From NCBI GenBank assembly GCA_003260025.2, contig QFZU02000024.1, positions 1 through 64,000 on the forward strand: 64,000 bases of DNA. Reading direction: 5' to 3'. Below the pieces are notes generated by a model that ran no database searches, was not told the origin of the DNA, and worked only from the letters and a program-made list of their open reading frames with translations. The position numbers were made by a program, and so were the translations under genes. The stretch is from Microbispora triticiradicis (lineage in GTDB: Bacteria; Actinomycetota; Actinomycetes; Streptosporangiales; Streptosporangiaceae). Positions 56,960 to 64,000 of the stretch are shown here, piece by piece (the first letter of the stretch is position 1; the number at the start of each line of letters is the position of its first letter).

Positions 56960-57919
56960 ATGACCCGCCTGCAGCGCGAGGCCGTCGACGCCCTGCATCG
57001 CAACGCCCCCGCCCCCCCGAACCCGACGCCGGCGGAGCAGCGCGCCGGATTCGCCCAGGCACTCTCCCGGCCCCTGCCCGGCGACGTCGCGGCGCACGAG
57101 ACGGTGCTCGCCGGCCGTCCCGCGCTCGACCTGACCCCGGCCACCGCCACCCGCCGCGGGCGGCTGCTCCATTTCCACGGCGGCGGCTACGTCCTGGGGT
57201 CGCCCGGCACGCACGCGGGAGTCACCGCCCAGCTGGCGCGCCGTGCCCGGCTGCGGGCGACGTCCCTGGACTACCGGCTGGCCCCCGAGCATCCCTTCCC
57301 CGCCGCGGTGGACGACGGCCTCGCCGCCTACCGGGCACTGCTCGACGGGGGTGTGCGACCGGAGGAACTGGTGCTCGCCGGGGACTCCGCGGGCGGCGGG
57401 CTGGTCGTCGCCACCCTGGTCGCGGCCCGCGACGCCGGACTGCCGCAGCCGGCCGGCGCCGTCCTCTTCTCCCCGTGGGCCGACCTGACACTCGGCGGGC
57501 AGAGCATGCGCACGAAGAAGGACGCCGACCCGATCTTCACCCGGCAGGCGATCCAGGCGTTCGCCACCCCCTACCTGGCGGGTCAGGATGCCGCCCAGCC
57601 GTTGGCGAGCCCCGTGTTCGCCGACCTGCGGGGCCTGCCCCCGCTACTGGTGCAGGCCGGCTCGAACGAACTCCTGCTGGACGATGCCGTCCGGCTCGCC
57701 GGACGCGCGGCCGCCGACGAGGTGGCGGTCACGCTGCGGGTCTGGCCGCAGGTGCCGCATGTCTTCCAGAATCACTTCGGCCACCTCGACGAGGCCGACG
57801 AGGCGCTCGACGAGGCCGCCCGCTTCCTGTCCGCACGGGTGCAGGCCGGGTACGGCGCGCAGGCGGACCGGTGCCCGGACCCGGAGGACTCTGAGGAGCC
57901 CAGTGCGGGCCGTCCCTGA
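56960..57919 (+). CDS. Alpha/beta hydrolase, hormone-sensitive-lipase type
   Basis: A 319-residue esterase of the HSL (family IV) group. It has the oxyanion motif LHFHGGGYVLG near residue 73, the nucleophile motif LAGDSAGGGLV with Ser near 148, then the acid in LLVQAGSNELLLDDA and the His in PHVFQNHFG. Such enzymes hydrolyse short acyl esters. No signal peptide, so it is cytoplasmic. The ATG at 56960 has GGAGG five bases upstream. It is divergent from the MarR gene and probably induced by a ligand of that regulator. Confidence 0.89.
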   Translation: MTRLQREAVDALHRNAPAPPNPTPAEQRAGFAQALSRPLPGDVAAHETVLAGRPALDLTPATATRRGRLLHFHGGGYVLGSPGTHAGVTAQLARRARLRATSLDYRLAPEHPFPAAVDDGLAAYRALLDGGVRPEELVLAGDSAGGGLVVATLVAARDAGLPQPAGAVLFSPWADLTLGGQSMRTKKDADPIFTRQAIQAFATPYLAGQDAAQPLASPVFADLRGLPPLLVQAGSNELLLDDAVRLAGRAAADEVAVTLRVWPQVPHVFQNHFGHLDEADEALDEAARFLSARVQAGYGAQADRCPDPEDSEEPSAGRP

Positions 57920-57937
57920 CCGCCGCAGTCGATCCCG

Positions 57938-58477
57938 TCAGGCCCGCGGTGGGCGCAGGCGGGCCATCTCGGCCGCGATGGCCTCCAGCCTCCAGTGGGC
58001 GTTCAGCCCACTGGGGTTGGGCAGCACCCACAGCGCCGTCCCGCCGATCGTCTCCTCCTGCGGGCCGATCCGGGCGGCGGGGCGCGCGAAGGCGACCCGA
58101 TAGGCCGACACCCCCGCTACCGCCAGGACGCGGGGCCGGACCTCCGCCACCAGCCGCGCGAGCCGCTCGCCGCCCACGCGGAGCTCCTCCGGGTCCAGTT
58201 CGTCGGCACGGGCGGTCGCCCGGGCCGCGATGTTGGTGATGCCCAGCCCGTACGACGGGAGCAGGTGCTGCTCGGACGGCGCGAGCCTGCGTGGCACGAG
58301 ACCGGACAGGTGCAGGGCGGGCCAGAACCGGTTGCCCGGTCGCGCGAAGTGGTGACCGGTCGCGGCCGAATAGAGGCTGGGGTTGATCCCGCAGAACAGC
58401 ACGTCGAGCCGGGGGCCGAGCACGTCCTCGATCGTCGCGTTCCTGGCCGCCTCGAGGTCGGCCTTGGTGGGGGCCAT
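57938..58477 (-). CDS. mug: G:T/U mismatch-specific DNA glycosylase (Mug/TDG)
   Basis: A 179-residue uracil/thymine mismatch glycosylase of the Mug/TDG family. The active-site loop is DVLFCGINPSLYSA near residues 25-38, and the second loop is VLPNPSGLNAHW near 153. Other family segments are GHHFARPGNRFWPAL and GLGITNIAARAT. It removes uracil, ethenocytosine or thymine from mispairs with G, which starts base-excision repair. It is a single gene facing the alpha/beta hydrolase. Confidence 0.92.
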   Translation of the reverse strand: MAPTKADLEAARNATIEDVLGPRLDVLFCGINPSLYSAATGHHFARPGNRFWPALHLSGLVPRRLAPSEQHLLPSYGLGITNIAARATARADELDPEELRVGGERLARLVAEVRPRVLAVAGVSAYRVAFARPAARIGPQEETIGGTALWVLPNPSGLNAHWRLEAIAAEMARLRPPRA

Positions 58478-58486
58478 GCCGCGATG

Positions 58487-58680
58487 CTAGTGCCGCCCGC
58501 TCCTGGTCGCGTTCCAGACGGCGCTGGTGCGCAGGTGGTTGTCGTAGAGCTCCTGAACCTCCAGGAGGGACTCCAGGGGTTGCCTGCCGTAGGCGATGCG
58601 CTCCAGTTGACGGAAGTACTCGAAGCGCTCCACGCCCGGTGTGACGACGATGAGGATGTCGGCCAACAGTGGTGCGACGG
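58487..58680 (-). pseudogene. C-terminal remnant of a cupin domain protein
   Basis: The minus strand reads ADILIVVTPGVERFEYFRQL, then ERIAYGRQPLESLLEVQELYDN up to a TAG stop at 58489-58487. This is like the last part of small quercetinase-type cupins, in which a long helix follows the beta-barrel. The barrel with its metal-binding motifs is missing, and the frame runs upstream into the DUF4267 gene. There is no start. It is a truncated leftover. Confidence 0.5.
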
Positions 58681-58689
58681 GTGCGGGTG

Positions 58690-59061
58690 TCAGACGGCGA
58701 AGAGCAGGGCGGCACTGATGAGCACGATCACGGCGGTCGCGAAGTGGATGCCGAAGGCGACCGCCCGGGTGCCGCCGTTGCGCAGCACGATCAGGGTGTC
58801 GCCCAGGGGCAACAGAGCGACGATCAGCATGTACCAGGCCTCGGCGCGGGCGCCGGCGAAGGCCAGCAGGGCCAGGCCCAGCAGACCGTAGCCCCCGTCA
58901 CGCAGGCCCTTGATCGTCAGGTAGGCGACGTCGCCGTCCTTCTTGGCCGGGACGCCGTAGCCGGCGGCCGCCGCGTGGGGCGCGAACAGGAAACGGGCTC
59001 CGATGAACAGGACGAACAGGTTGAGGACGACGGCGAGGCCGTACGCGATGGGGGTGAGCAT
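58690..59061 (-). CDS. DUF4267 membrane protein
   Basis: A 123-residue protein with four transmembrane helices. It starts IAYGLAVVLNLFVLFIGARFLFAP, then GYGVPAKKDGDVAYLTIKGLRDG, the central signature of DUF4267. The function is unknown. It lies opposite a TetR gene with matching operators between them, so it is the likely regulatory target. Confidence 0.85.
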   Translation of the reverse strand: MLTPIAYGLAVVLNLFVLFIGARFLFAPHAAAAGYGVPAKKDGDVAYLTIKGLRDGGYGLLGLALLAFAGARAEAWYMLIVALLPLGDTLIVLRNGGTRAVAFGIHFATAVIVLISAALLFAV

Positions 59062-59076
59062 GTCTCTCTCCGGGAA

Positions 59077-59139
59077 CTAGCAGCGCTAGGAACAATAATG
59101 ACGCTAGCAGAGCATCGCCATAAACGCTAGCGCTGCTAG
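59077..59139. promoter_or_regulatory. TetR operators between DUF4267 and TetR genes
   Basis: CTAGCAGCGCTAG (59077-59089) and its exact reverse complement CTAGCGCTGCTAG (59127-59139) are both nearly palindromic, and a half-site GCTAGCAG is at 59103-59110. They flank the centre of the 87-base divergent region. This arrangement fits a TetR repressor controlling both genes. Confidence 0.78.
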
Positions 59140-59148
59140 AGTTCGGGC

Positions 59149-59721
59149 ATGTCGATCCAGTCACGCAGGGAGCGGGAGCGCGCCGAGCGGGAGAAGCTGA
59201 TCATCACGGCGGCCCGGGAGCTGGCCGAGGCCGAGGGCTGGGAAGCGGTCACGACCCGGCGGCTGGCCGAGCGCGTCGAGTACAGCCAGCCGGTGCTCTA
59301 CAGCCACTTCAAGGGCAAGGACGCGATCATGGCGGCCGTCGCCGTGGAGGGCTGCGCCGACCTGGCCGTGGACCTGCGCGCGGCCAGGACCGCGGCGCCG
59401 GACGCCCGCCGCGCCATCGCCGGCGTCAGCGCGGCCTACATGGCCTTCGCCGACCGGCACCCGGCCCTCTACGACGTGATGTTCAGCCAGATCGTCCCGC
59501 TGCCGTTCGCCACCCCCGAGGCGCCGCCCGCCCTGCAGGCGGCCTTCGGCGAGCTGGCCGAGGCCGTCCGCCCCTACTCGGGCGGCGACAGCCTGGGCGC
59601 GCTGACCGAGACCTTCTGGGCGGCCCTGCACGGCCTGGTGACCCTCATGCGCGGCGGGCGGCTGCCGCGCGAGCACCACGAGCTCAGGCTCAGTCTGTTC
59701 CTGGCCCGCTTCACGGGCTGA
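59149..59721 (+). CDS. TetR/AcrR family transcriptional regulator
   Basis: A 190-residue TetR-type regulator. The N-terminal helix-turn-helix is clear: AEREKLIITAARELAEAEGWEAVTTRRLAERVEYSQPVLYSHFKGKDAI over residues about 12-60 (cited as VTTRRLAERVEYSQPVLYSH). The C-terminal domain looks like the WHG subclass (TetR_C_13-like, LHGLVTLMRGGRL). It is divergent from the DUF4267 gene; two copies of a 13-bp palindrome lie between them. Confidence 0.9.
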   Translation: MSIQSRRERERAEREKLIITAARELAEAEGWEAVTTRRLAERVEYSQPVLYSHFKGKDAIMAAVAVEGCADLAVDLRAARTAAPDARRAIAGVSAAYMAFADRHPALYDVMFSQIVPLPFATPEAPPALQAAFGELAEAVRPYSGGDSLGALTETFWAALHGLVTLMRGGRLPREHHELRLSLFLARFTG

Positions 59722-59846
59722 ACCCCGCCGCCGGGTCTCGGGAAGCCCGAGGCGGTCGCCCCGCCCCCTCGGCAGCAAGGAGGACGCCCTCCTGTACGGC
59801 GAGTCAGTTGAGCCCTGGCCCGCTGAACCGTGTCCCGCTGAACCCG

Positions 59847-59896
59847 GCCCCCGGGTACGGCTCCCGTCGCGTGAGCGGAAGGACGTACCCGGGGGC
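59847..59896. terminator. Hairpin downstream of pnkp
   Basis: Thirteen-base perfect arms GCCCCCGGGTACG and CGTACCCGGGGGC are separated by 24 bases, ten bases past the stop of pnkp at 59906. A likely terminator for the minus-strand pnkp/hen1 operon and possibly for the TetR gene on the other strand. Confidence 0.6.
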
Positions 59897-59905
59897 TGTC
59901 CGGTC

Positions 59906-62473
59906 TCACAGACGGGGGTCGACCGGCTCCGACTCGAGGGCGAGCACGGCGAAGACCGCCTCGTGGACCCGCCAGAGCGGCTCCCCCTCCGCGAGGCGCG
60001 CCAGCGCCTCCAGCCCGAGCGCGTGCTCCCGCAGCGCCAGCGAGCGCTTCCTGCCGGTGAACCTGCGGCGCAGCAGGCCGAGCGACTCGGTGTAGTCGGG
60101 GCCGTAGACGATCCGCAGGTACTCCCGGCCGCGCACCTTCACGCCGGGCTGCGCCCTCGCCGGCCGCGGCGCGTCCTCGGGCCTTTCGCCGGCCGGGCCG
60201 GCCTCCCGAACCCCGGCCGGAGGCGCCCCGGTCACCGGAACGGGGGTGAAGGACGCGGGCTTGACCACCATTCCCTCGCCCCCGGCCTCGGTCAGGTCCG
60301 TCCACCACGCCACGGCCGCGTCGCGCTCCTCCGGTACGCCCAGGTCGACGAACCGGTGACGGGTCGCGGTGACGAGCGGGGAGTCGATCAGGCCGAGGGT
60401 CTTCAGGTGCCATTCGTGCGGCTCGTCCACCGCCGTCGCCCTGCCCTCGCAGGCGAGGATCTGGAATGGTGCGAGCCGTACGCCGTCGAGACCCGAAACC
60501 GGCCCGCAGTAACGGGCATAGGCGTCGCGGAACAGGGCAGCGTTGTGAGCGCGGCGGCGGGTGCGGTCGAGCAGAGCGCCTACATCCAGGCCACGTTCCG
60601 CCGCCGTCTCAAGCATCGCGACCGCCGCGGGCAGCGACGCCCGCGCGGCCGCTCCCACCGAGGCGTACTGGTCGCGGATCAGGCCCTCGGCCTTGGCCGA
60701 CCAGGGCAGCAGCTCGCAGTCGAGCGCCACCCAGTCGGTGTCCAGCGCCTCCCACAGCGGCGCGCACGCCTCGCGCAGCCGGTCCACCAGTTCCGGCATG
60801 CGCGTGTCGAAGAAGGGCCGGCCCGTGCGGGTGTAGACGCTGCCCGCCGTGCCGTCGGCGATTCCGAAACGGCGCGCCGCCGCCTCCGGCGTCCGCGCCA
60901 GCACGGCGATCGCCCGCGAGCCCATGTGCTTCTCCTCGCACACGACCCGTGACACCCCCGCGCGGGCGAACTCCTCGAACGCCTCGGCCGGGTGCTCCAG
61001 GTAGCCGTCCAGCGTGGAGGTCTCCGGCGGCGCCATGGTCGGCGGAAGGTAGACCAGCCAGCGGGGGTCCACGGCGAACCGGCTCATGATCTCCAGCGCG
61101 GCGCGGGAGTTCTCCTCCGCGATCCTGATCCGGCCGCCGAACCGCGTCTCCACGAAACGGGTGCCGTCCACGTCGCCGATGTCGAGCACGCCCGGGTCGC
61201 GGGCGGGCGGCCGCGCGGTCAGCGGGCGCACGGGCTCGTACCAGACCTGCTCGGCCGGGACAGACACCAGCTCCCTCTCCGGGTAGCGCAGCGCGGTCAG
61301 CCGCCCGCCGAAGACGGCGCCGGTGTCGAGGCAGATCGTGTTGTTGACCCACTCCGGCTCGGGCACCGGGGTGTGGCCGTAGACGACCATCGCGCGGCCC
61401 CGGTAGTCGTCCGCCCAGGGATAGCGCACCGGCAGGCCGTACTCGTCGGTCTCCCCGGTCGTGTCGCCGTACAGGGCGAACGACCGCACCCGTGCGGAGG
61501 CGCGCCCGTGGTAGGCCTCCTTGAGCCCGGCGTGCGCGACGACCAGCCTGCCCCCGTCGAGGCGGTAGTGGCTGATCAGGCCGTCCATGAACGTCCGGGC
61601 GGCCGCGCGGAACTCCGCCGGCTCGGCGTCGAGCTGCTCCAGCGACCGCTCCAGGCCGTGCGCGACCCGCACCTTGCGGCCGTCCAGGGCCCGCACCAGC
61701 TTCCGCTCGTGGTTGCCGGACACGCACAGCGCGGTACCCGCCGCGACCATGCCCATGACCAGCCGCAGCACCCCGGGCGTGTCCGGGCCGCGGTCCACGA
61801 GGTCGCCGACGAAGACCGCCGTACGGCCCTCGGGGTGGACCGCGCCGTCCGGCCCGACCTCCCAGCCGAGCCTGGTCAGCAGCGACTCCAGCTCCGCCCG
61901 GCAGCCGTGCACGTCGCCGATGACGTCGAACGGCCCGGTGAGGTGGGTCCTGTCGGTCCACGCCTTCTCGCGCGTGACGGTGACGTCGTCGATCTCGTCG
62001 CCGCTCAGGACGTGCACCCGGCGGAAACCGTCCCTGGAGATCTTGCCGAGCGACCGGCGCAGCTCCCTGCGCTGCCGCGTGATGACGTGCGGCCCGAAGG
62101 CCCGGTCGGGCCGGGCCGCGTTGCGGGCGCGGGCCACCTCCTCGGACACGTCGAGCACGATCGCGTCGGCGAGCACGTCGTGCGACCTGGCCAGCTCGAT
62201 CAGCCGCTTGCGGGCCTCCCACTGCACGTTGGTCGCGTCGACCACCGTGAGCAGGCCGCGCCGCAGGCGGACGCCCACGATGTGGTGGAGCAGGTCGAAC
62301 GCCTCGGACGTCGCCGTCTGGTCGTTCTCGTCGTCCGAGACCAGGCCGCGGCAGAAGTCGGAGGAGACGACCTGGGTGGGCGCGAAGTGCCGGGCGGCGA
62401 ACGTCGACTTGCCGCTGCCGGAGACGCCCACCAGCACCACCAGCGACAGCTCCGGCACGCTGACCTCCGTCAC
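59906..62473 (-). CDS. pnkp: Polynucleotide kinase-phosphatase of the bacterial RNA repair system
   Basis: An 855-residue Pnkp with three modules. The kinase has P-loop GVSGSGKST near residues 16-24. The metallophosphatase has GDVHG at 186-190, GDLVDRG near 224-229, GNHE near 253 and YGHTPVPEP near 365. The ligase-type adenylyltransferase has a nucleophile Lys in CEEKHMGSRA near residue 515. It heals broken RNA ends (5' phosphorylation, 2',3' phosphate removal) and, with Hen1, adenylylates and seals them. The GTG at 62473 overlaps the hen1 stop by four bases. A Pro/Ala/Arg-rich insertion lies near residue 750. Confidence 0.95.
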   Translation of the reverse strand: MTEVSVPELSLVVLVGVSGSGKSTFAARHFAPTQVVSSDFCRGLVSDDENDQTATSEAFDLLHHIVGVRLRRGLLTVVDATNVQWEARKRLIELARSHDVLADAIVLDVSEEVARARNAARPDRAFGPHVITRQRRELRRSLGKISRDGFRRVHVLSGDEIDDVTVTREKAWTDRTHLTGPFDVIGDVHGCRAELESLLTRLGWEVGPDGAVHPEGRTAVFVGDLVDRGPDTPGVLRLVMGMVAAGTALCVSGNHERKLVRALDGRKVRVAHGLERSLEQLDAEPAEFRAAARTFMDGLISHYRLDGGRLVVAHAGLKEAYHGRASARVRSFALYGDTTGETDEYGLPVRYPWADDYRGRAMVVYGHTPVPEPEWVNNTICLDTGAVFGGRLTALRYPERELVSVPAEQVWYEPVRPLTARPPARDPGVLDIGDVDGTRFVETRFGGRIRIAEENSRAALEIMSRFAVDPRWLVYLPPTMAPPETSTLDGYLEHPAEAFEEFARAGVSRVVCEEKHMGSRAIAVLARTPEAAARRFGIADGTAGSVYTRTGRPFFDTRMPELVDRLREACAPLWEALDTDWVALDCELLPWSAKAEGLIRDQYASVGAAARASLPAAVAMLETAAERGLDVGALLDRTRRRAHNAALFRDAYARYCGPVSGLDGVRLAPFQILACEGRATAVDEPHEWHLKTLGLIDSPLVTATRHRFVDLGVPEERDAAVAWWTDLTEAGGEGMVVKPASFTPVPVTGAPPAGVREAGPAGERPEDAPRPARAQPGVKVRGREYLRIVYGPDYTESLGLLRRRFTGRKRSLALREHALGLEALARLAEGEPLWRVHEAVFAVLALESEPVDPRL

Positions 62474-63999
62474 GGCCGCTCCTCCCTCCTGCCGAAGACC
62501 ACCATCTGGGTCGGCGGGCCCACCTCGGGGTCGTCCTCGCCGACCGGCCGCAGATCGGCCGTGTATCCGTACGCGGCGCAGACGCCCGCGACCCACCGCT
62601 CGAACTCCGCGCGGGTCCACTCGAACCGGTGGTCGGGGTGCCGCCGGTCGCCCGCCAGGAACTCGTACCTGACGTTGTGCTCCACGTTGGGAGTCGTCAC
62701 GATCACGTGGGACGGCCTGGCCGTGCCGAAGACCACCCGTTCGAGGGCGGGCAGCCGCGGCGGGTCCACGTGCTCGACGACCTCCATCAGCACCGCGGCG
62801 TCGTACCCGGCCAGGCGCGCGTCGGTGTACGTCAGCGAGCCCTGGAAGAGCGTGAAGCGGGCGCGCACGGCGTCCGGCATCCGGTCGGTGCGCAGACGGC
62901 GCCCCGCCAGTGCCAGCGCGCGGGCCGACACGTCCATGCCGGTCACCCGGGTGAGGGCGGGGTCGCGCAGCAGGACGCCGAGCAGCTGTCCCGAGCCGCA
63001 GCCCAGGTCGATCACCGAGCGCGCGCCGATCTCCGTCAGCACCGCGGCGACCGCGTCCCGGCGCAGGGTGTTCAGCGGCACCCGGGCCTCGGCGGGCTCA
63101 CTCCCGGCACCGCTGTCGTTCCCGAGACCGCTGTCGTTCCCGAGACCGCTGTCATCGCCGGGGCCGGGCCGCTCGGTGGTCCCGGGCAGCTCGGTGATCC
63201 CGGTGGCCTCTGGGGTCTCGGCGGGCTCGGGGGTCTCGGTGCCCGGCTCCTCCTCGACCGGTGGCTCCAGGGCCTCCTCGACGTCGTCGCCGACCTCCGC
63301 CAGGCGCGCGAACGCGTCGCGCGTCAGCGCGTTGCGCCGGCCGAGGTAGCGCCGGGTGATCAGTGCCTTGTCCGGATGCCCGGCGAGCCATCCCTCACCG
63401 GCGCGGACGAGCTTGTCGACCTCGTCGCCGGCCAGCCAGTAGTGCTTGGCGTCGTCGAGCACCGGGAGCAGGACGTACAGGTGGTTGAGCGCGTCGGCCA
63501 GGCGCACCCGCCCCCGCAGCGCGAGCCGTACGTACCGGGAGTCGCCCCATTCGGGGAAGCCGGGATCCAGCGGTACGGCCTCGGCGTCGACCTCCCAGCC
63601 CAGCGGCGCGAACAGCCGCCGCGCGAGGTCGGACCCGCCCCGGCAGGGCAGCGCGGGCAGCGTGATCTCCAGCGGGATCGCCGAGTCGGCGAGGTCCTGC
63701 CGGGAGGCGCAGCGCCCGGTCCGCGCGGTGCGGAACACGTCGGCGAGCGCCGACGCCAGCAGCGACGACGCGGCGTACGGCCGGTCGTTGACGTACTGGC
63801 TCAGCGAGAAGTCGGGCGAGGACGAGCCCCGCGAGCGCGCCAGCCGGACGGGGTCGACCTCCAGGAGCAGCGCCGCCGTGCAGCGGTCCCCGTCCGCCTC
63901 CGGGTAGAAGACCCGCGCGGTGCCGAACGACCGCCCGAACTCCTGCACCCGGCCGGGATGCTTGTGCAGGAGGTAACCGAGGTCCGTGGCGGGCCGCAT
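62470..63999 (-). CDS. hen1: 3' terminal RNA ribose 2'-O-methyltransferase Hen1 (5' end outside window)
   Basis: At least 509 residues; the true N-terminus probably lies about ten residues beyond the window edge, because family members start with a short segment before RPATDLGYLLHKHPGR. The N-terminal half (to about residue 230) stimulates the Pnkp ligase. The C-terminal methyltransferase has the SAM motif VIDLGCGSGQLLG and metal-binding MEVVEH and TPNVEHN. It methylates the 2'-OH of the 3' end at the repaired break, which protects the RNA from being cut again. Between domains is a Glu/Pro/Thr linker with three 18-base tandem repeats (GLGNDS). It overlaps pnkp by four bases. Confidence 0.93.
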   Translation of the reverse strand: MRPATDLGYLLHKHPGRVQEFGRSFGTARVFYPEADGDRCTAALLLEVDPVRLARSRGSSSPDFSLSQYVNDRPYAASSLLASALADVFRTARTGRCASRQDLADSAIPLEITLPALPCRGGSDLARRLFAPLGWEVDAEAVPLDPGFPEWGDSRYVRLALRGRVRLADALNHLYVLLPVLDDAKHYWLAGDEVDKLVRAGEGWLAGHPDKALITRRYLGRRNALTRDAFARLAEVGDDVEEALEPPVEEEPGTETPEPAETPEATGITELPGTTERPGPGDDSGLGNDSGLGNDSGAGSEPAEARVPLNTLRRDAVAAVLTEIGARSVIDLGCGSGQLLGVLLRDPALTRVTGMDVSARALALAGRRLRTDRMPDAVRARFTLFQGSLTYTDARLAGYDAAVLMEVVEHVDPPRLPALERVVFGTARPSHVIVTTPNVEHNVRYEFLAGDRRHPDHRFEWTRAEFERWVAGVCAAYGYTADLRPVGEDDPEVGPPTQMVVFGRREERP

Positions 64000-64000
64000 G

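Noticed and set aside
63107-63160. Short tandem repeats that could suggest a CRISPR or minisatellite
   Set aside because: They are three in-frame 18-base units inside the Hen1 linker without spacers, so they are a coding repeat and not a CRISPR array.

Overview
The window is high-GC DNA (about 70 percent, with strong G/C bias at third codon positions). GTG and TTG starts and four-base start/stop overlaps are frequent. Gene content (SigE-type ECF sigma factor paired with a CU044_5270-type protein, DUF6879, a Pnkp/Hen1 RNA-repair pair, MEP-pathway dxs, secreted Tat glycosidase) points to a filamentous actinomycete, most likely of the Streptosporangiaceae type. The genus cannot be fixed from the sequence alone. 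I saw no rRNA, tRNA, CRISPR array, intact insertion sequence or replication origin.

Layout. 0-2.4 kb: a small membrane protein, a mostly empty stretch, and a divergent TetR/SnoaL-like pair with two operator palindromes. 2.4-9.5 kb: a minus-strand five-gene operon (ureohydrolase, dimethylformamidase-like large subunit, cupin, APC permease, CehA/McbA-type metallohydrolase) that looks like a catabolic unit for an amide or guanidino compound. 9.7-11.7 kb: a secreted two-module esterase gene broken by an internal deletion with frameshift. 12-17 kb: LysE exporter, amino-acid permease, dxs and a secreted zinc peptidase. 17-21.7 kb: a xylose-type (CUT2) ABC importer with a ROK regulator.

22.3-44.4 kb is a large sugar-catabolism island. 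An eight-gene translationally coupled minus-strand operon, with a divergent two-gene plus-strand unit, encodes the whole non-phosphorylating L-fucose pathway. Fucose is oxidised to the lactone, the lactone is hydrolysed to fuconate, fuconate is dehydrated and oxidised, and hydrolytic cleavage gives pyruvate and L-lactate. Interleaved are larA, larB, larC and larE, the nickel-dependent lactate racemase and its nickel-pincer cofactor machinery. Next comes a LacI-controlled CUT1 importer with a GH68 enzyme that lacks a signal peptide. The island ends with a CUT2 importer, a FadR-type regulator and a Tat-exported GH29 alpha-L-fucosidase with a ricin-type lectin domain, joined by three copies of a 17-bp palindrome. 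My reading is that fucosides are cut outside, fucose is imported, oxidised to pyruvate plus L-lactate, and LarA connects L- and D-lactate.

44.5-49.9 kb: TauE-like permease, a MazEF-type toxin-antitoxin pair, aconitase and a membrane DUF457-like protein. 49.9-53.9 kb is a scar zone with fragments resembling phage structural genes, an acyltransferase tail and a Tn3-transposase N-terminal piece, interrupted by an intact sigma-factor operon. 54-59.8 kb: PadR/DUF1707 pair, an unrecognised 42-residue peptide gene next to a DUF6879 gene, MarR/alpha-beta hydrolase, a Mug glycosylase, a cupin remnant and a DUF4267/TetR pair with clear operators. 59.9-64 kb: Pnkp and Hen1, the bacterial RNA-repair pair; Hen1 runs off the window.
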